Part shown: positions 30,034-39,099 of the stretch, piece by piece
Layout: each line of letters starts with the position of its first letter
How positions within the stretch are numbered: position 1 is the first letter of the stretch
NCBI GenBank assembly: GCA_023663945.1
Contig: JAMPGL010000007.1
Coordinates: 1-64,000, forward strand
DNA: 64,000 nucleotides
Reading direction: 5' to 3'
Source of the DNA: Lachnospiraceae bacterium
GTDB lineage: Bacteria > Bacillota > Clostridia > Lachnospirales > Lachnospiraceae
The notes under the pieces: generated by a model
Databases searched by the model: none
Told to the model about the DNA's origin: nothing
Seen by the model: the letters and a program-made list of their open reading frames with translations, nothing else
Position numbers and translations under genes: made by a program

Positions 30034-31554
30034 ATGTTAGGTCTTATCATTGCAGGAATTTTAATTATTCTTGTACTGGTTATTATGATAACCGGTTACA
30101 AGAAAGCGCCGCCGGATACCGCTTACATTATTTCCGGTCTGCGCAAAAAGGTGATTATCGGTAAGGCAAGCATCAAGATTCCTTTCTTTGAAAGAATGGA
30201 TAAGCTGAGCCTTAAGCTAATCGCTATTGATGTAAAAACATCAAATGCAGTACCCACTGCGGATTATATTAATATTCAGGTAGATGCTGCCGTGAATATT
30301 AAGATCAGCAGTGAAAAAGACAGGCTTGCCCTTGCAGCGGAGAATTTTCTGAATCAGAATACCCAGTACATAGCCAGCATTGCAAGAGAAGTTCTCGAAG
30401 GTAATATGAGAGAGATTGTCGGACGCATGAGACTGGAAGAGATGGTCAGCGACAGACAGAAATTTGCTAATCTGGTCAAAGAAAACGCAGAACCTGACTT
30501 AGCGGCAATGGGTCTTGACATTGTCAGTTTCAATGTCCAGAATTTTGCTGACGGCAACGGCGTGATTGACGATCTTGGTATTGATAATATTTCACAGATA
30601 AAGAAGAAAGCCGCTATTGCCAAAGCGGAAGCCGAAAAAGAAATCGCAGTTGCCAAGGCGGAAGCTGATAAACAGGCAAATGACGCAAGAATCAACGCTG
30701 AGCGGGAAATCGCTAAAAAGAATAATGAGCTTGCCCTGCAGAAGGCAGAACTCCAAAAGATGGAAGATACCAAACGTGCGGAAGCTGATGCTGCCTACAG
30801 CATTCAGGAGCAGGAACAGCGTAAGACAATCGAGGTAGCTACTCAAGAGGCAAGCATTGCCAAGCAGGAAAAGGAAGTTATCTTAAAGCAGCGTGAAGCA
30901 GAGGTTAAAGAAAAGGCTTTGGACGCTGAAATTAAGAAAAAAGCGGAAGCGGATAAGTTTGCCCGTCAACAGCAGTCGGAAGCAGAATTGTACACAAGAA
31001 TGAAGAATGCGGAAGCTGAAAAATTCGAGCGTGAGAAGGAAGCGGAAGCATTAAAGGCAACCGCGGAAGCTCAAAAATTCGCCAAGGAGCAGGAAGCAGA
31101 AGGTATCCGCATGGTGGGTGAAGCGGAGGCAGAGGCAATCCGTGCAAAAGGTATTGCAGAAGCGGAAGCAATGGAGAAGAAGGCAATTGCATACCAGAAA
31201 TACAACAACGCCGCTATGGCGGAGATGTTGATTCAGGTTCTTCCTGATATTGCCGGCAAAATTGCAGAACCTCTCACTCAGATTGATAAGATTACAATTA
31301 TCGGCGGAGACGGAAATAATGGCGTAAATACCGTTGCAGATAATGTTCCCGGCGTAATGACAAAGTTATTTGAAACCATGAGAGAGACAGTTGGTATTGA
31401 CCTTGCAGAGATTGTGAAGGCAGGAACCTACGATGCTAAAGTTAATAAGAATATTAATTTTACAGGTCTTTCGGATGATGAAAAGAGTCAGGCTGTTGCA
31501 GCCGTTTCCGGCGCGGTGGCGAGTGAGGTTTCTAAGGATTCCGATATGATGTAA
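30034..31554 (+). CDS. Flotillin-like membrane scaffold protein (YuaG/FloT type)
   Basis: SPFH/prohibitin-domain protein that organises functional membrane microdomains. The N-terminal membrane segment is at residues 1-22, the SPFH domain at about 25-190 (KAPPDTAYIISGLRKKVIIGKASIKIPFFERMDKLSL). A long Ala/Glu/Lys coiled coil (about 190-395, many AEAEK units) and a C-terminal oligomerisation region follow. Length 506 aa is close to B. subtilis FloT (509). The frame extends to 30001, but GGAGGG 6 nt before the ATG at 30034 sets the start. The usual partner NfeD/YuaF is not adjacent; the neighbour is a CPA2 antiporter. Confidence 0.92.
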   Translation: MLGLIIAGILIILVLVIMITGYKKAPPDTAYIISGLRKKVIIGKASIKIPFFERMDKLSLKLIAIDVKTSNAVPTADYINIQVDAAVNIKISSEKDRLALAAENFLNQNTQYIASIAREVLEGNMREIVGRMRLEEMVSDRQKFANLVKENAEPDLAAMGLDIVSFNVQNFADGNGVIDDLGIDNISQIKKKAAIAKAEAEKEIAVAKAEADKQANDARINAEREIAKKNNELALQKAELQKMEDTKRAEADAAYSIQEQEQRKTIEVATQEASIAKQEKEVILKQREAEVKEKALDAEIKKKAEADKFARQQQSEAELYTRMKNAEAEKFEREKEAEALKATAEAQKFAKEQEAEGIRMVGEAEAEAIRAKGIAEAEAMEKKAIAYQKYNNAAMAEMLIQVLPDIAGKIAEPLTQIDKITIIGGDGNNGVNTVADNVPGVMTKLFETMRETVGIDLAEIVKAGTYDAKVNKNINFTGLSDDEKSQAVAAVSGAVASEVSKDSDMM

Positions 31555-31588
31555 GTATTTTTGGAAAAGATTTTGTTTAAAATAATAG

Positions 31589-31624
31589 TAGCTGCGTTCC
31601 GTTTCTGGGTACGCAGCTATTTTA
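31589..31624 (+). terminator. Terminator after the flotillin gene
   Basis: Stem TAGCTGCGT/ACGCAGCTA (31589-31597 with 31611-31619) then TTTT. It separates the flotillin from the convergent glycosyltransferase gene. Confidence 0.8.
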
Positions 31625-31659
31625 ATGATATTGGAAGATTTTTTGATGTGGTGATATTT

Positions 31660-32838
31660 TTAGTGAAAAGCAGCTTTCCGTTCTATAAAATCAGCAGCAG
31701 CTTTAGCGCCTCCGCACCGGAAAAAGCTCTCTGCAATTTTAACTGCATTTTGTTTGTAAGAAGGATTTGTAAGAACCTCCTCCACAGAAGCACGGATAGA
31801 TTCAGCATTGTTTTCTTTTAAATATTTTCCGGCGCCTAATTCGTTGACCCGGTATGCCACTCCTCCCTGTTCGTTAGTCTGGGGGAATAACACTAAAGGC
31901 ACCTGATAATAAAGAGCTTCACTTACGCTGTTCATTCCGCAGTGGGTGATAAACACATCCGACTGATTTAAAACTTCAATCTGGTTAACACTTCTCTCCA
32001 CCTTGATATTTTCAGGAATCTCGCCAAGCTGCTTTAAGTCAATAATGTTTCCTACAGACATGGTTACACGGTAATCGGTATTTTTAAACGCCTCAATGCA
32101 GTTTTTAAAAAAGGATGTAACCTGATTATTTACTGTCCCAAGGGAAATGTAAATGTGTTTTTGCTTGGATTGCTTTCTGCTTTGTTCCGCCTTGGGTATG
32201 GAAGGTCCTACAAATAAGTACTTATCGGAGAAGGTTTCCGAAAAAGGCTGAAATTCCGGGGAAGTATAGACAATCGTATTGGTGTCATTGTCATTTTGTA
32301 CGATGGAAATAATATTTTTGACCGGATAGCCCTTTTCTTGAAGCATGCGGATAAATTTTTTGGATTTTCCCATGGAAAACATCATTTGGAAAAGTTGTCC
32401 AATATCCTGCTTCATAATTCTTGCGGAGTATTTATTGAACGCAAAGGTAGTTGTAGAGCAGATAAAGGGAACGCCAAGCTTCATGGCGGTAAGCTTTCCC
32501 CATGTGGCAACGGAGTCCCCTACAATACAGTCAGGATTCCAGGCTTTCATATCTTTTAAGATTGCCTCATCCAACGCCAAAGTGGTTTTCACAAGGATTT
32601 CCGTGGAAAAAGCAATATCTTTTCCCACCCGGTCTGCGTCCTCAGGCTTTAACTGCATTTGAATATCATAAGGGTCGCAGGAAATGTATTTTGCCCCTGT
32701 GGATTCGATTTTTTCTTTCATAATGTCATAAGAATAATACCAGACTTCATTTCCCCTGCTGATCAGTTCCTTTACTACTCCTAATGTGGGGTTTGTGTGC
32801 CCGTGTGCAGGGATACAAAAAAATGCGATTTTACTCAT
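31660..32838 (-). CDS. MGT-family (macrolide-type) UDP-glycosyltransferase
   Basis: GT1/GT-B fold enzyme that transfers a sugar from a UDP-sugar to a small hydrophobic acceptor; relatives include YjiC and OleD. The N-terminal acceptor domain begins KIAFFCIPAHGHTNPTLGVVKELISRG, with the conserved catalytic His in GHTNP. The C-terminal nucleotide-sugar signature reads FITHCGMNSVSEALYYQVPLVLFPQTNEQ. 392 aa is the family length. Cytoplasmic. It is 26 nt downstream of an HTH-AbrB regulator on the same strand, which may control it. The acceptor (macrolide, flavonoid, lipid) cannot be predicted. Confidence 0.88.
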   Translation of the reverse strand: MSKIAFFCIPAHGHTNPTLGVVKELISRGNEVWYYSYDIMKEKIESTGAKYISCDPYDIQMQLKPEDADRVGKDIAFSTEILVKTTLALDEAILKDMKAWNPDCIVGDSVATWGKLTAMKLGVPFICSTTTFAFNKYSARIMKQDIGQLFQMMFSMGKSKKFIRMLQEKGYPVKNIISIVQNDNDTNTIVYTSPEFQPFSETFSDKYLFVGPSIPKAEQSRKQSKQKHIYISLGTVNNQVTSFFKNCIEAFKNTDYRVTMSVGNIIDLKQLGEIPENIKVERSVNQIEVLNQSDVFITHCGMNSVSEALYYQVPLVLFPQTNEQGGVAYRVNELGAGKYLKENNAESIRASVEEVLTNPSYKQNAVKIAESFFRCGGAKAAADFIERKAAFH

Positions 32839-32864
32839 AGCGGATTCCTTTCTTTTGATAGATT

Positions 32865-33302
32865 CTAATTATTTTTATCCTTGTTTTCTAAATAACTTTG
32901 AATGTTCTGTACTAATTTCTGCATTTCCGAAGCTTTAATTACGGCAATTCCCTGTTCCTCGTCGCCTAAGACTACCAGATGATCTCCGGGATTAATCTCA
33001 AAAATATCCCGCGCCTTCTTGGGAATTACGATTTGTCCTTTTTCCCCCACCGTGACCACTCCAAAAATATGCTTTCCTTTCGGCGGTACGGGAAGCCCTG
33101 TATTTTCTTCGGAAAAGTTGACTAAATCGTCCAAAGATACGTCATATAAATCTGCCAAAGCTTTACAGCTGTAAATATCCGGAGAAGTCTCTCCTGATTC
33201 CCACTTTGCCAGAGCCTGTCTGGATACCCCGACTTGGTCTGCTACATATTCTTGGGATAATTTATGGAGTTTTCTTAGGGTCAATAAATTTTCATTCAGC
33301 AT
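32865..33302 (-). CDS. XRE helix-turn-helix / AbrB-domain fusion regulator
   Basis: Two DNA-binding modules in one 145-aa protein. Residues 1-60 are an XRE-type HTH (LRKLHKLSQEYVADQVGVSRQALAKWESGETSPD). Residues 75-120 are a SpoVT/AbrB swapped-hairpin domain (GVVTVGEKGQIVIPKKARDIFEINPGDHLVVLGDEEQG). The frame extends to 33416; AGGAG lies 10 nt before the ATG at 33302 and directly against the upstream ATG, so I take MLNENLLTLRKL as the start. It is divergent from the lipoprotein gene and probably cotranscribed with the glycosyltransferase. Confidence 0.88.
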   Translation of the reverse strand: MLNENLLTLRKLHKLSQEYVADQVGVSRQALAKWESGETSPDIYSCKALADLYDVSLDDLVNFSEENTGLPVPPKGKHIFGVVTVGEKGQIVIPKKARDIFEINPGDHLVVLGDEEQGIAVIKASEMQKLVQNIQSYLENKDKNN

Positions 33303-33527
33303 ACTTTTCATACTCCTGTTATCTTTAATTGCATTATAGGACAAATCATTTTTTATGTCTATCAAGGAAAAATGACATTTTTTTCTGAAAATGTAAGGAA
33401 AAGTTGCAATTTGCATGTAAATTGTTCTCGTAAAAAGTATTGTTTTCTGATAATCTTTATATAAGAAAAATATTTAAGGCAGATGGTTTTAAGTTTGAAT
33501 ATATTGAATTTGAGTAAGGGGTTTCGG

Positions 33528-34817
33528 ATGAAAAGAATAACGAATTTATTTTTATTATTAATCATGACGGCTGTTTTTTCTGGCTGTTCCGGAAAAGAAA
33601 CTGGTGAAACGGTCACTTATCTTACCCTTTCCGATCAGGAAATTCTTGTTGATGGAAAATCTATTTCCCAAAATAAAAGAGATGCAGTTTATGCAGGAAA
33701 TGAGATTATTTATTACCGGGAAGGACAGGGGGAGACCTACGGGAACGGCGGTGAGGAGGATGCCCATAGTCCGGAAGAGGCGGCGCAGCATACAGTAATC
33801 ACAATCACAAAGCCGGGAACTTATGAGGTGACAGGCAGGATTTCCAGAGGTCAGATATTTGTTGACCTTGGAGAAGATGCAGAGGATAATCCCAGTGCAA
33901 AGGTGAATCTGATTTTAAACAATGCAGAAATAACATGCACTGTTGCGCCATCTATTATAGTTTATAATGCCTATGAATGTGGAAGCAGTAAGAAAAAGGA
34001 GGCAAAACCTGATGTAGACACTTCAAATGCTGGGTTTAATCTTATTCTTGCCAAGGACAGCAAAAATATTATTAACGGGTCTTACGTTGCAAGGATTTAT
34101 GAGGATGGAACTACTAAGAAAGACATTAAAAATGGCGGTGCAAAAAAGAAATATAAGTTTGACGGGACAGTTGAAAGCTTTGTTTCCTTCAATATCCGTT
34201 CTGATGAAAATGGAAAGCTTATCATCAATGCTCAAAAGGAAGGGATTTCCAGCCACCTTCACCTGACCATTGAAAGCGGCGAAATTGAAATCAATGCGTC
34301 CAATGATTCTATCAATACCAATGAAGACCAAGTATCTGTGCTGACGATAAACGGGGGAACCGTAATTTGTAATTCCGGTTTTGGAGAGGAAGGAGACGGA
34401 TTGGATTCTAACGGTTATCTGGTGGTCAATGGCGGTTATGTGTTTTCCTGTGCTAATTCGGACAGTATGGACAGCGGGCTGGATTCTGACGAGGGGATTT
34501 ATATTAACGGAGGGATTGTATTTGGAAGCGGGAATATGTATGATGAAGTGAAAGATGAGTCAAAGCAGGAATTTTTGGTACTTATGTTTGACGAGAAGAT
34601 TCATGGAGAAGAACTGATTATGATTACGGATGAAGAAAATCAGCCGATTACTGTTTTTAGTTCACCTAATGATTTTAAAATTGCCGTGTTCAGCAGTCCG
34701 GATCTGGAGGAGAAAGATTATCGGGTTTATAAAGTGTCATCAGTGACAGGGAATAAAATGGGAAATCTTTATTTTGATATTACTGATTTTAAGGATGCAG
34801 TTTTAATTAATCTATAG
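33528..34817 (+). CDS. Cthe_2159-like carbohydrate-binding lipoprotein
   Basis: Exported lipoprotein. The signal peptide MKRITNLFLLLIMTAVFSG is followed by the lipobox Cys in FSGCSG. The rest (429 aa) is a beta-rich domain with repeats of the kind ISSHLHLTIESGEIEINASNDSINTN and GDGLDSNGYLVVNGGYV, which I recognise as the Cthe_2159 / PF14262 parallel beta-helix family that binds polygalacturonate- or cellulose-like polymers in Clostridium thermocellum. AAGGGG is 6 nt before the ATG at 33528; the upstream extension to 33483 is unlikely. It stands alone, 81 nt before the pentose locus. Ligand unknown. Confidence 0.8.
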   Translation: MKRITNLFLLLIMTAVFSGCSGKETGETVTYLTLSDQEILVDGKSISQNKRDAVYAGNEIIYYREGQGETYGNGGEEDAHSPEEAAQHTVITITKPGTYEVTGRISRGQIFVDLGEDAEDNPSAKVNLILNNAEITCTVAPSIIVYNAYECGSSKKKEAKPDVDTSNAGFNLILAKDSKNIINGSYVARIYEDGTTKKDIKNGGAKKKYKFDGTVESFVSFNIRSDENGKLIINAQKEGISSHLHLTIESGEIEINASNDSINTNEDQVSVLTINGGTVICNSGFGEEGDGLDSNGYLVVNGGYVFSCANSDSMDSGLDSDEGIYINGGIVFGSGNMYDEVKDESKQEFLVLMFDEKIHGEELIMITDEENQPITVFSSPNDFKIAVFSSPDLEEKDYRVYKVSSVTGNKMGNLYFDITDFKDAVLINL

Positions 34818-34898
34818 AAAAGGCTTGTAATGTTGGTAATGTAAGCTGTACTATTAGAATATCATGAACGTAAATTTTAATAAGGAGGGAAATAAAGC

Positions 34899-36494
34899 AT
34901 GGACACAAAACAAATGATTATGGACGGAAAAACATCTTTAGGTATTGAGTTTGGTTCTACCAGAATCAAGGCAGTATTGATTGATGAGAAAGGAACTCCT
35001 CTGGCAGCAGGCAGCCACGAATGGGAAAACAGATATGTGGACGGAATCTGGACTTATACCATGGAAGATGTGTGGGAAGGGCTTCAGGACTGTTATCAGG
35101 ATTTATTGAAAGACGTGGAGGAACAATATGGGGTATCTATCACTACCTTTGGTTCTATCGGGTTTTCTGCTATGATGCATGGGTATCTTGCCTTTGACAA
35201 GGATGATAACCTTTTGGTTCCTTTCCGCACATGGAGAAATACCATTACTGAGGAGGCGGCGCAGAAGCTTACAAAGGAATTTAATTATAATATTCCTCAG
35301 AGATGGAGTATTGCTCATTTGTATCAGGCAATCTTAAATAAGGAAGAGCATGTAAAGGATGTGGCTTTCTTTACCACGCTGGCTGGATACGTGCACTGGA
35401 AACTGACCGGAAAGAAAGTGCTTGGCGTAGGAGATGCTTCCGGTATGTTCCCGATTGATATTAAAACTGGAAACTTTGACCAGAAGATGGTGGAGCGGTT
35501 TAATGAATTGATTAAACCGGAAGGATTTGGATGGGAATTGCAGGATATTTTCCCCGAGGTATTGACAGCCGGAGTAAATGCTGGAGAATTGACAAAAGAG
35601 GGCGCAGCTTTACTTGATACCAGTGGAAAATTACAGCCGGGCATCATGGTTTGTCCTCCTGAAGGAGACGCGGGAACAGGCATGGCGGCTACAAACAGCG
35701 TTGCGGTGAGAACCGGAAATGTATCCGCAGGAACTTCGGTATTTGCTATGATTGTTTTGGAAAAGGAGCTTACAAAGGTATATCCGGAAATCGACCTTGT
35801 TACCACGCCGGATGGCGCGCTGGTGGGAATGGTGCATTGCAACAACTGTACTTCCGATTTAAATGCATGGGTAAATCTGTTTGATGAATTTGCAGACTGC
35901 CTTGGTGCAAAGGTAGATAAAAATAGACTGTTTTCCCTGCTTTATAATAAGGCGCTGGAAGGGGATGCGGATTGCGGCGGTTTAATCTCCTATAACTATT
36001 TTTCGGGAGAACCGGTTACCGGCTTTGATGAGGGTGCTCCCCTATTTGTACGCCGTGCAGAGGATTCTTTTACGCTTGCAAACTTTATGAGGACTCATTT
36101 ATACTCCTCCCTTGCGGCGTTAAAGGCGGGTCTTGACCTTCTATTTAAAGAAGAAGATGTTAAGGTTGATGAAATGTTTGGCCACGGCGGATTATTTAAG
36201 ACCAAAGGCGTAGGACAGAGGATTGCGGCTGCGGCTATGAATACGCCGGTATCTGTTATGGAAACAGCAGGGGAAGGCGGAGCCTGGGGGATTGCCCTTC
36301 TTGCTTCTTATATGCAGAACAAAAAAGACGGCGAAAGCCTTCAGGAATTTTTGAACCAGACAATCTTTGCCGGACAGAGCGGCAGTAAGATGGAGCCTGT
36401 GAAAGAGGATGTAGAGGGCTTTGAGAAATTTATGGAGCGTTATATGGCAGGGCTTGCCATTGAGCATGCGGCAGTAGATACATTAAAAAAATAA
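34899..36494 (+). CDS. FGGY-family carbohydrate kinase, probable L-ribulokinase
   Basis: Phosphorylates a ketopentose or related sugar with ATP. The N-terminal phosphate-1 motif [20 protein letters not shown] and the FGGY-type C-terminal ATPase region ([26 protein letters not shown]) are clear; 531 aa. The partner AraD (L-ribulose-5-phosphate 4-epimerase) follows after 30 nt, which makes L-ribulose the likely substrate, though classic AraB is longer (about 560 aa) and a xylulokinase-like activity cannot be excluded. AAGGAGGG precedes the ATG. No araA isomerase gene is in the window. Confidence 0.82.
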   Translation: MDTKQMIMDGKTSLGIEFGSTRIKAVLIDEKGTPLAAGSHEWENRYVDGIWTYTMEDVWEGLQDCYQDLLKDVEEQYGVSITTFGSIGFSAMMHGYLAFDKDDNLLVPFRTWRNTITEEAAQKLTKEFNYNIPQRWSIAHLYQAILNKEEHVKDVAFFTTLAGYVHWKLTGKKVLGVGDASGMFPIDIKTGNFDQKMVERFNELIKPEGFGWELQDIFPEVLTAGVNAGELTKEGAALLDTSGKLQPGIMVCPPEGDAGTGMAATNSVAVRTGNVSAGTSVFAMIVLEKELTKVYPEIDLVTTPDGALVGMVHCNNCTSDLNAWVNLFDEFADCLGAKVDKNRLFSLLYNKALEGDADCGGLISYNYFSGEPVTGFDEGAPLFVRRAEDSFTLANFMRTHLYSSLAALKAGLDLLFKEEDVKVDEMFGHGGLFKTKGVGQRIAAAAMNTPVSVMETAGEGGAWGIALLASYMQNKKDGESLQEFLNQTIFAGQSGSKMEPVKEDVEGFEKFMERYMAGLAIEHAAVDTLKK

Positions 36495-36524
36495 TTTTTT
36501 TAATGAAAAATATGGAGGATACCA

Positions 36525-37220
36525 ATGTTAGAAGAATTAAAAAAGCAGGTATATGAGGCGAACATGGAACTGCCCCGTTATGGGCTGGTTACTTTTACCT
36601 GGGGGAATGTAAGCGGAATCGATAAGGAGAGCGGACTGTTTGTTATTAAACCCAGCGGAGTTGATTATGATAAGCTGACCCCCGAGGATATGGTAGTGAT
36701 GGACTTACAGGGAAATAAGATAGAGGGACGCTTTAAACCTTCTTCCGATACGCCTACCCATCTGGAAATTTACAAGGCGTTTCCTGAGGTTGGCGGCATT
36801 GTACATACCCATTCTTCTTACGCCACAAGCTGGGCACAGGCAGGGAGGGGGATTCCCTGCTATGGGACTACCCACGCAGATTATATTTACGGGGAAGTTC
36901 CCTGTCTGCGGTGCCTGACAAAAGAAGAGATTGAGGAGGCATATGAGGAAAATACCGGTCATCTGATCGTCAATGAATTTTTGCGGATGGACAGGGATCC
37001 TATGGCGGTTCCGGCAGTGCTCTGTAAAAATCACGGTCCTTTTGCATGGGGAAAGGATGCTATGGATGCAGTCCACAATGCGGTAGTTCTGGAAGAAGTG
37101 GCTAAAATGGCGTACCGGACAGAAACTATCAATCCTAAAGTCGCACCGGCGCCGGATGAATTACAGGATAAGCACTATTTTAGAAAGCATGGTGCAAATG
37201 CTTATTATGGGCAAAACTAA
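36525..37220 (+). CDS. araD: L-ribulose-5-phosphate 4-epimerase
   Basis: Class II aldolase-fold zinc enzyme converting L-ribulose 5-phosphate to D-xylulose 5-phosphate. Metal ligands are His94 and His96 (VHTHSSYATSWAQ) and His170 (KNHGPFAWG). Substrate-phosphate motifs GNVSG and KPSG are in place. 231 aa equals E. coli AraD. GGAGG lies before the ATG. With the kinase it forms the two lower steps of L-arabinose breakdown, and it ends at a terminator. Confidence 0.94.
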   Translation: MLEELKKQVYEANMELPRYGLVTFTWGNVSGIDKESGLFVIKPSGVDYDKLTPEDMVVMDLQGNKIEGRFKPSSDTPTHLEIYKAFPEVGGIVHTHSSYATSWAQAGRGIPCYGTTHADYIYGEVPCLRCLTKEEIEEAYEENTGHLIVNEFLRMDRDPMAVPAVLCKNHGPFAWGKDAMDAVHNAVVLEEVAKMAYRTETINPKVAPAPDELQDKHYFRKHGANAYYGQN

Positions 37221-37263
37221 TAGGTAATTATAGTAAGCGGCATAACAAAAAGTTTAATAAAAG

Positions 37264-37307
37264 AAACAGCGGAAGATAGTGTTTACACATATTTTCCGCT
37301 GTTTTTT
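37264..37307 (+). terminator. Terminator after araD
   Basis: Stem AAACAGCGGAA/TTCCGCTGTTT followed by TTTT, about 45 nt after the araD stop. Confidence 0.85.
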
Positions 37308-37476
37308 GTAATTAATTTGTTTAAAAAATGCCATATATCTTTAAAAATAAATAAAATTTTCAGATTTATAACTCCAAAAATACGTTAATCCCTTGAAGCA
37401 TAGGAAAAGATAATGCTATAATTTAGAAAATATGATAGTTTAAAAAAGTTAAAAAGTGGTAAAGGCGGAATTAAAC

Positions 37477-39099
37477 ATGTTGAAAGTATTTTTGGTGGAA
37501 GATGAGTTTGTGGTCCGGGAAGGAATTAAGAATAACATTGACTGGAAATCCCGTGGGTATGATTTTTGCGGGGAGGCAGGCGATGGAGAATTGGCGTTTC
37601 CCATGATACAAAAATTAAAACCGGATATTGTGATTACAGATATCCGGATGCCGTTTATGGATGGTCTGATGCTGAGCAAATTAATTAAAAAGGAGCTTCC
37701 ATGGATTGAGATTATTGTTTTATCTGGATATGAAGAATTTGAATATGCAAAAGAAGGAATTAAGATTGGCATAGCACAGTATCTTTTAAAGCCTATTAAT
37801 GGGGAGGATCTTTTAAAGGAAGTTGATGCGGTAGCTGTCAAAATAGAGGAGAAGAATAAGGAGCGCGAAATTAAAGAAAAGTATATGAAGGAGATGGAGG
37901 AGAATTTTCTTAAGGAGAGAAAGGATTTCTTTCAGCATCTGGTTACCGGTTCTAAATCTCCTGCGGAATTATTTGAAATTTCGGATAAATTGAATATAGA
38001 CCTTTCCGCCATCTGGTATAACATTGTCTTAATCAAAATGCAGTCCATGGATCATGCCCAGGATGAGTATTCCAACAGCCTTATTAAAATTGAAAAGGAA
38101 ATGGAAGAAATTTATGTAGAAAAGGAACTTCTTATTTTTGATAGAAATCTGGAAGGAAAAGCGCTTCTTTTTAAGGCGGATTCCAAAGAAGATATTGTAA
38201 GGCTGCAGGATAATTATCTTATTAAAATGAAAAGTATCTTGAAGGATTATGAAAATATCCGATATTTTGGAGGAATTGGCGAGCCGGTAAATCGTTTGAG
38301 AGAGCTGCCTGTTTCTTTTGAAAGTGCAAGCCGCGCCTTTGCGCACCGCTATCTGGTAAAGGATAGCCTGATACTAAATTGTCAGGAAATAGAAAAAAGA
38401 TTATATACAGAACGAGAAGATTTCGATATTAGCAGCATGAATTTAAAACAGATTGACCGGAGTAAAATACGTGAGTTTTTAAAGTTTGGAGAACGGGAAG
38501 AAGCAGTTTATTTTGTGGAAGAATTTTTCAGGGATTTGGGAAGCAATGCCGTAAAGTCAAATATGTTCCGGCAATACATTGTTATGGATGTTTATTTTTG
38601 TGCCGCGGAGTTTGCGGAAGGGCTTTCCTTTCAAAAAAGTGAAATTGAACCGCCGGATATAAATGCCGGAATTATGCAGAGTTCCCAAAATGCTATGAAT
38701 TATCTAATCCGGATTATCTGTAAAGCTTTAGAACTGCGTGAAAAGGCTTCCAGTAACCGATATGGGGATATTGTTGACGAAGTGATTCACTATATAGAAG
38801 AAAATTATGCAGATGAAGAATTGTCCCTCAATATTTTAGCGTCTCATGTCAATTTTTCTCCTAACCATCTTAGTATGGTATTCAGCCAGCAGATGGGGCA
38901 GACATTTACTAAATATTTAATGAATTACCGCATGAATAAAGCAAAAGAACTGCTCAGATGCAGCAGTAAAAGAAGCAGCGTGATCAGTATGGAGGTAGGT
39001 TACAAGGATCCTCATTATTTTTCCTATTTATTTAAAAAGACGCAGGGCATGACGCCTACACAGTACAGAGGCGGAAAGGCAGCGGACGGGGAGGAGTAA
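37477..39099 (+). CDS. AraC-type response regulator (YesN family)
   Basis: Two-component regulator with receiver and DNA-binding ends. The receiver has E-D acidic residues near the start and Asp55 in DIVITDIRMPFMDG. A long central linker (about 130-430) is typical of YesN proteins. The C-terminal AraC HTH pair carries LSLNILASHVNFSPNHLSMVFSQQMGQTFTKYLMNYRMNKAKELL and the second HTH VISMEVGYKDPHYFSYLFKKTQGMTPTQYR. AAAGGCGGA 7 nt before the ATG at 37477 sets the start (540 aa); a GTG at 37456 is the alternative. The stop abuts the YesM start, so the pair is one operon. Likely activates the ABC transporter downstream. Confidence 0.92.
   Translation: MLKVFLVEDEFVVREGIKNNIDWKSRGYDFCGEAGDGELAFPMIQKLKPDIVITDIRMPFMDGLMLSKLIKKELPWIEIIVLSGYEEFEYAKEGIKIGIAQYLLKPINGEDLLKEVDAVAVKIEEKNKEREIKEKYMKEMEENFLKERKDFFQHLVTGSKSPAELFEISDKLNIDLSAIWYNIVLIKMQSMDHAQDEYSNSLIKIEKEMEEIYVEKELLIFDRNLEGKALLFKADSKEDIVRLQDNYLIKMKSILKDYENIRYFGGIGEPVNRLRELPVSFESASRAFAHRYLVKDSLILNCQEIEKRLYTEREDFDISSMNLKQIDRSKIREFLKFGEREEAVYFVEEFFRDLGSNAVKSNMFRQYIVMDVYFCAAEFAEGLSFQKSEIEPPDINAGIMQSSQNAMNYLIRIICKALELREKASSNRYGDIVDEVIHYIEENYADEELSLNILASHVNFSPNHLSMVFSQQMGQTFTKYLMNYRMNKAKELLRCSSKRSSVISMEVGYKDPHYFSYLFKKTQGMTPTQYRGGKAADGEE

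Noticed and set aside
30354..30846. Antisense frames rich in Ala/Ser/Leu over the flotillin gene
   Set aside because: They arise from the repetitive Ala-Glu-Lys coiled-coil codons on the other strand; no ribosome site or homology.
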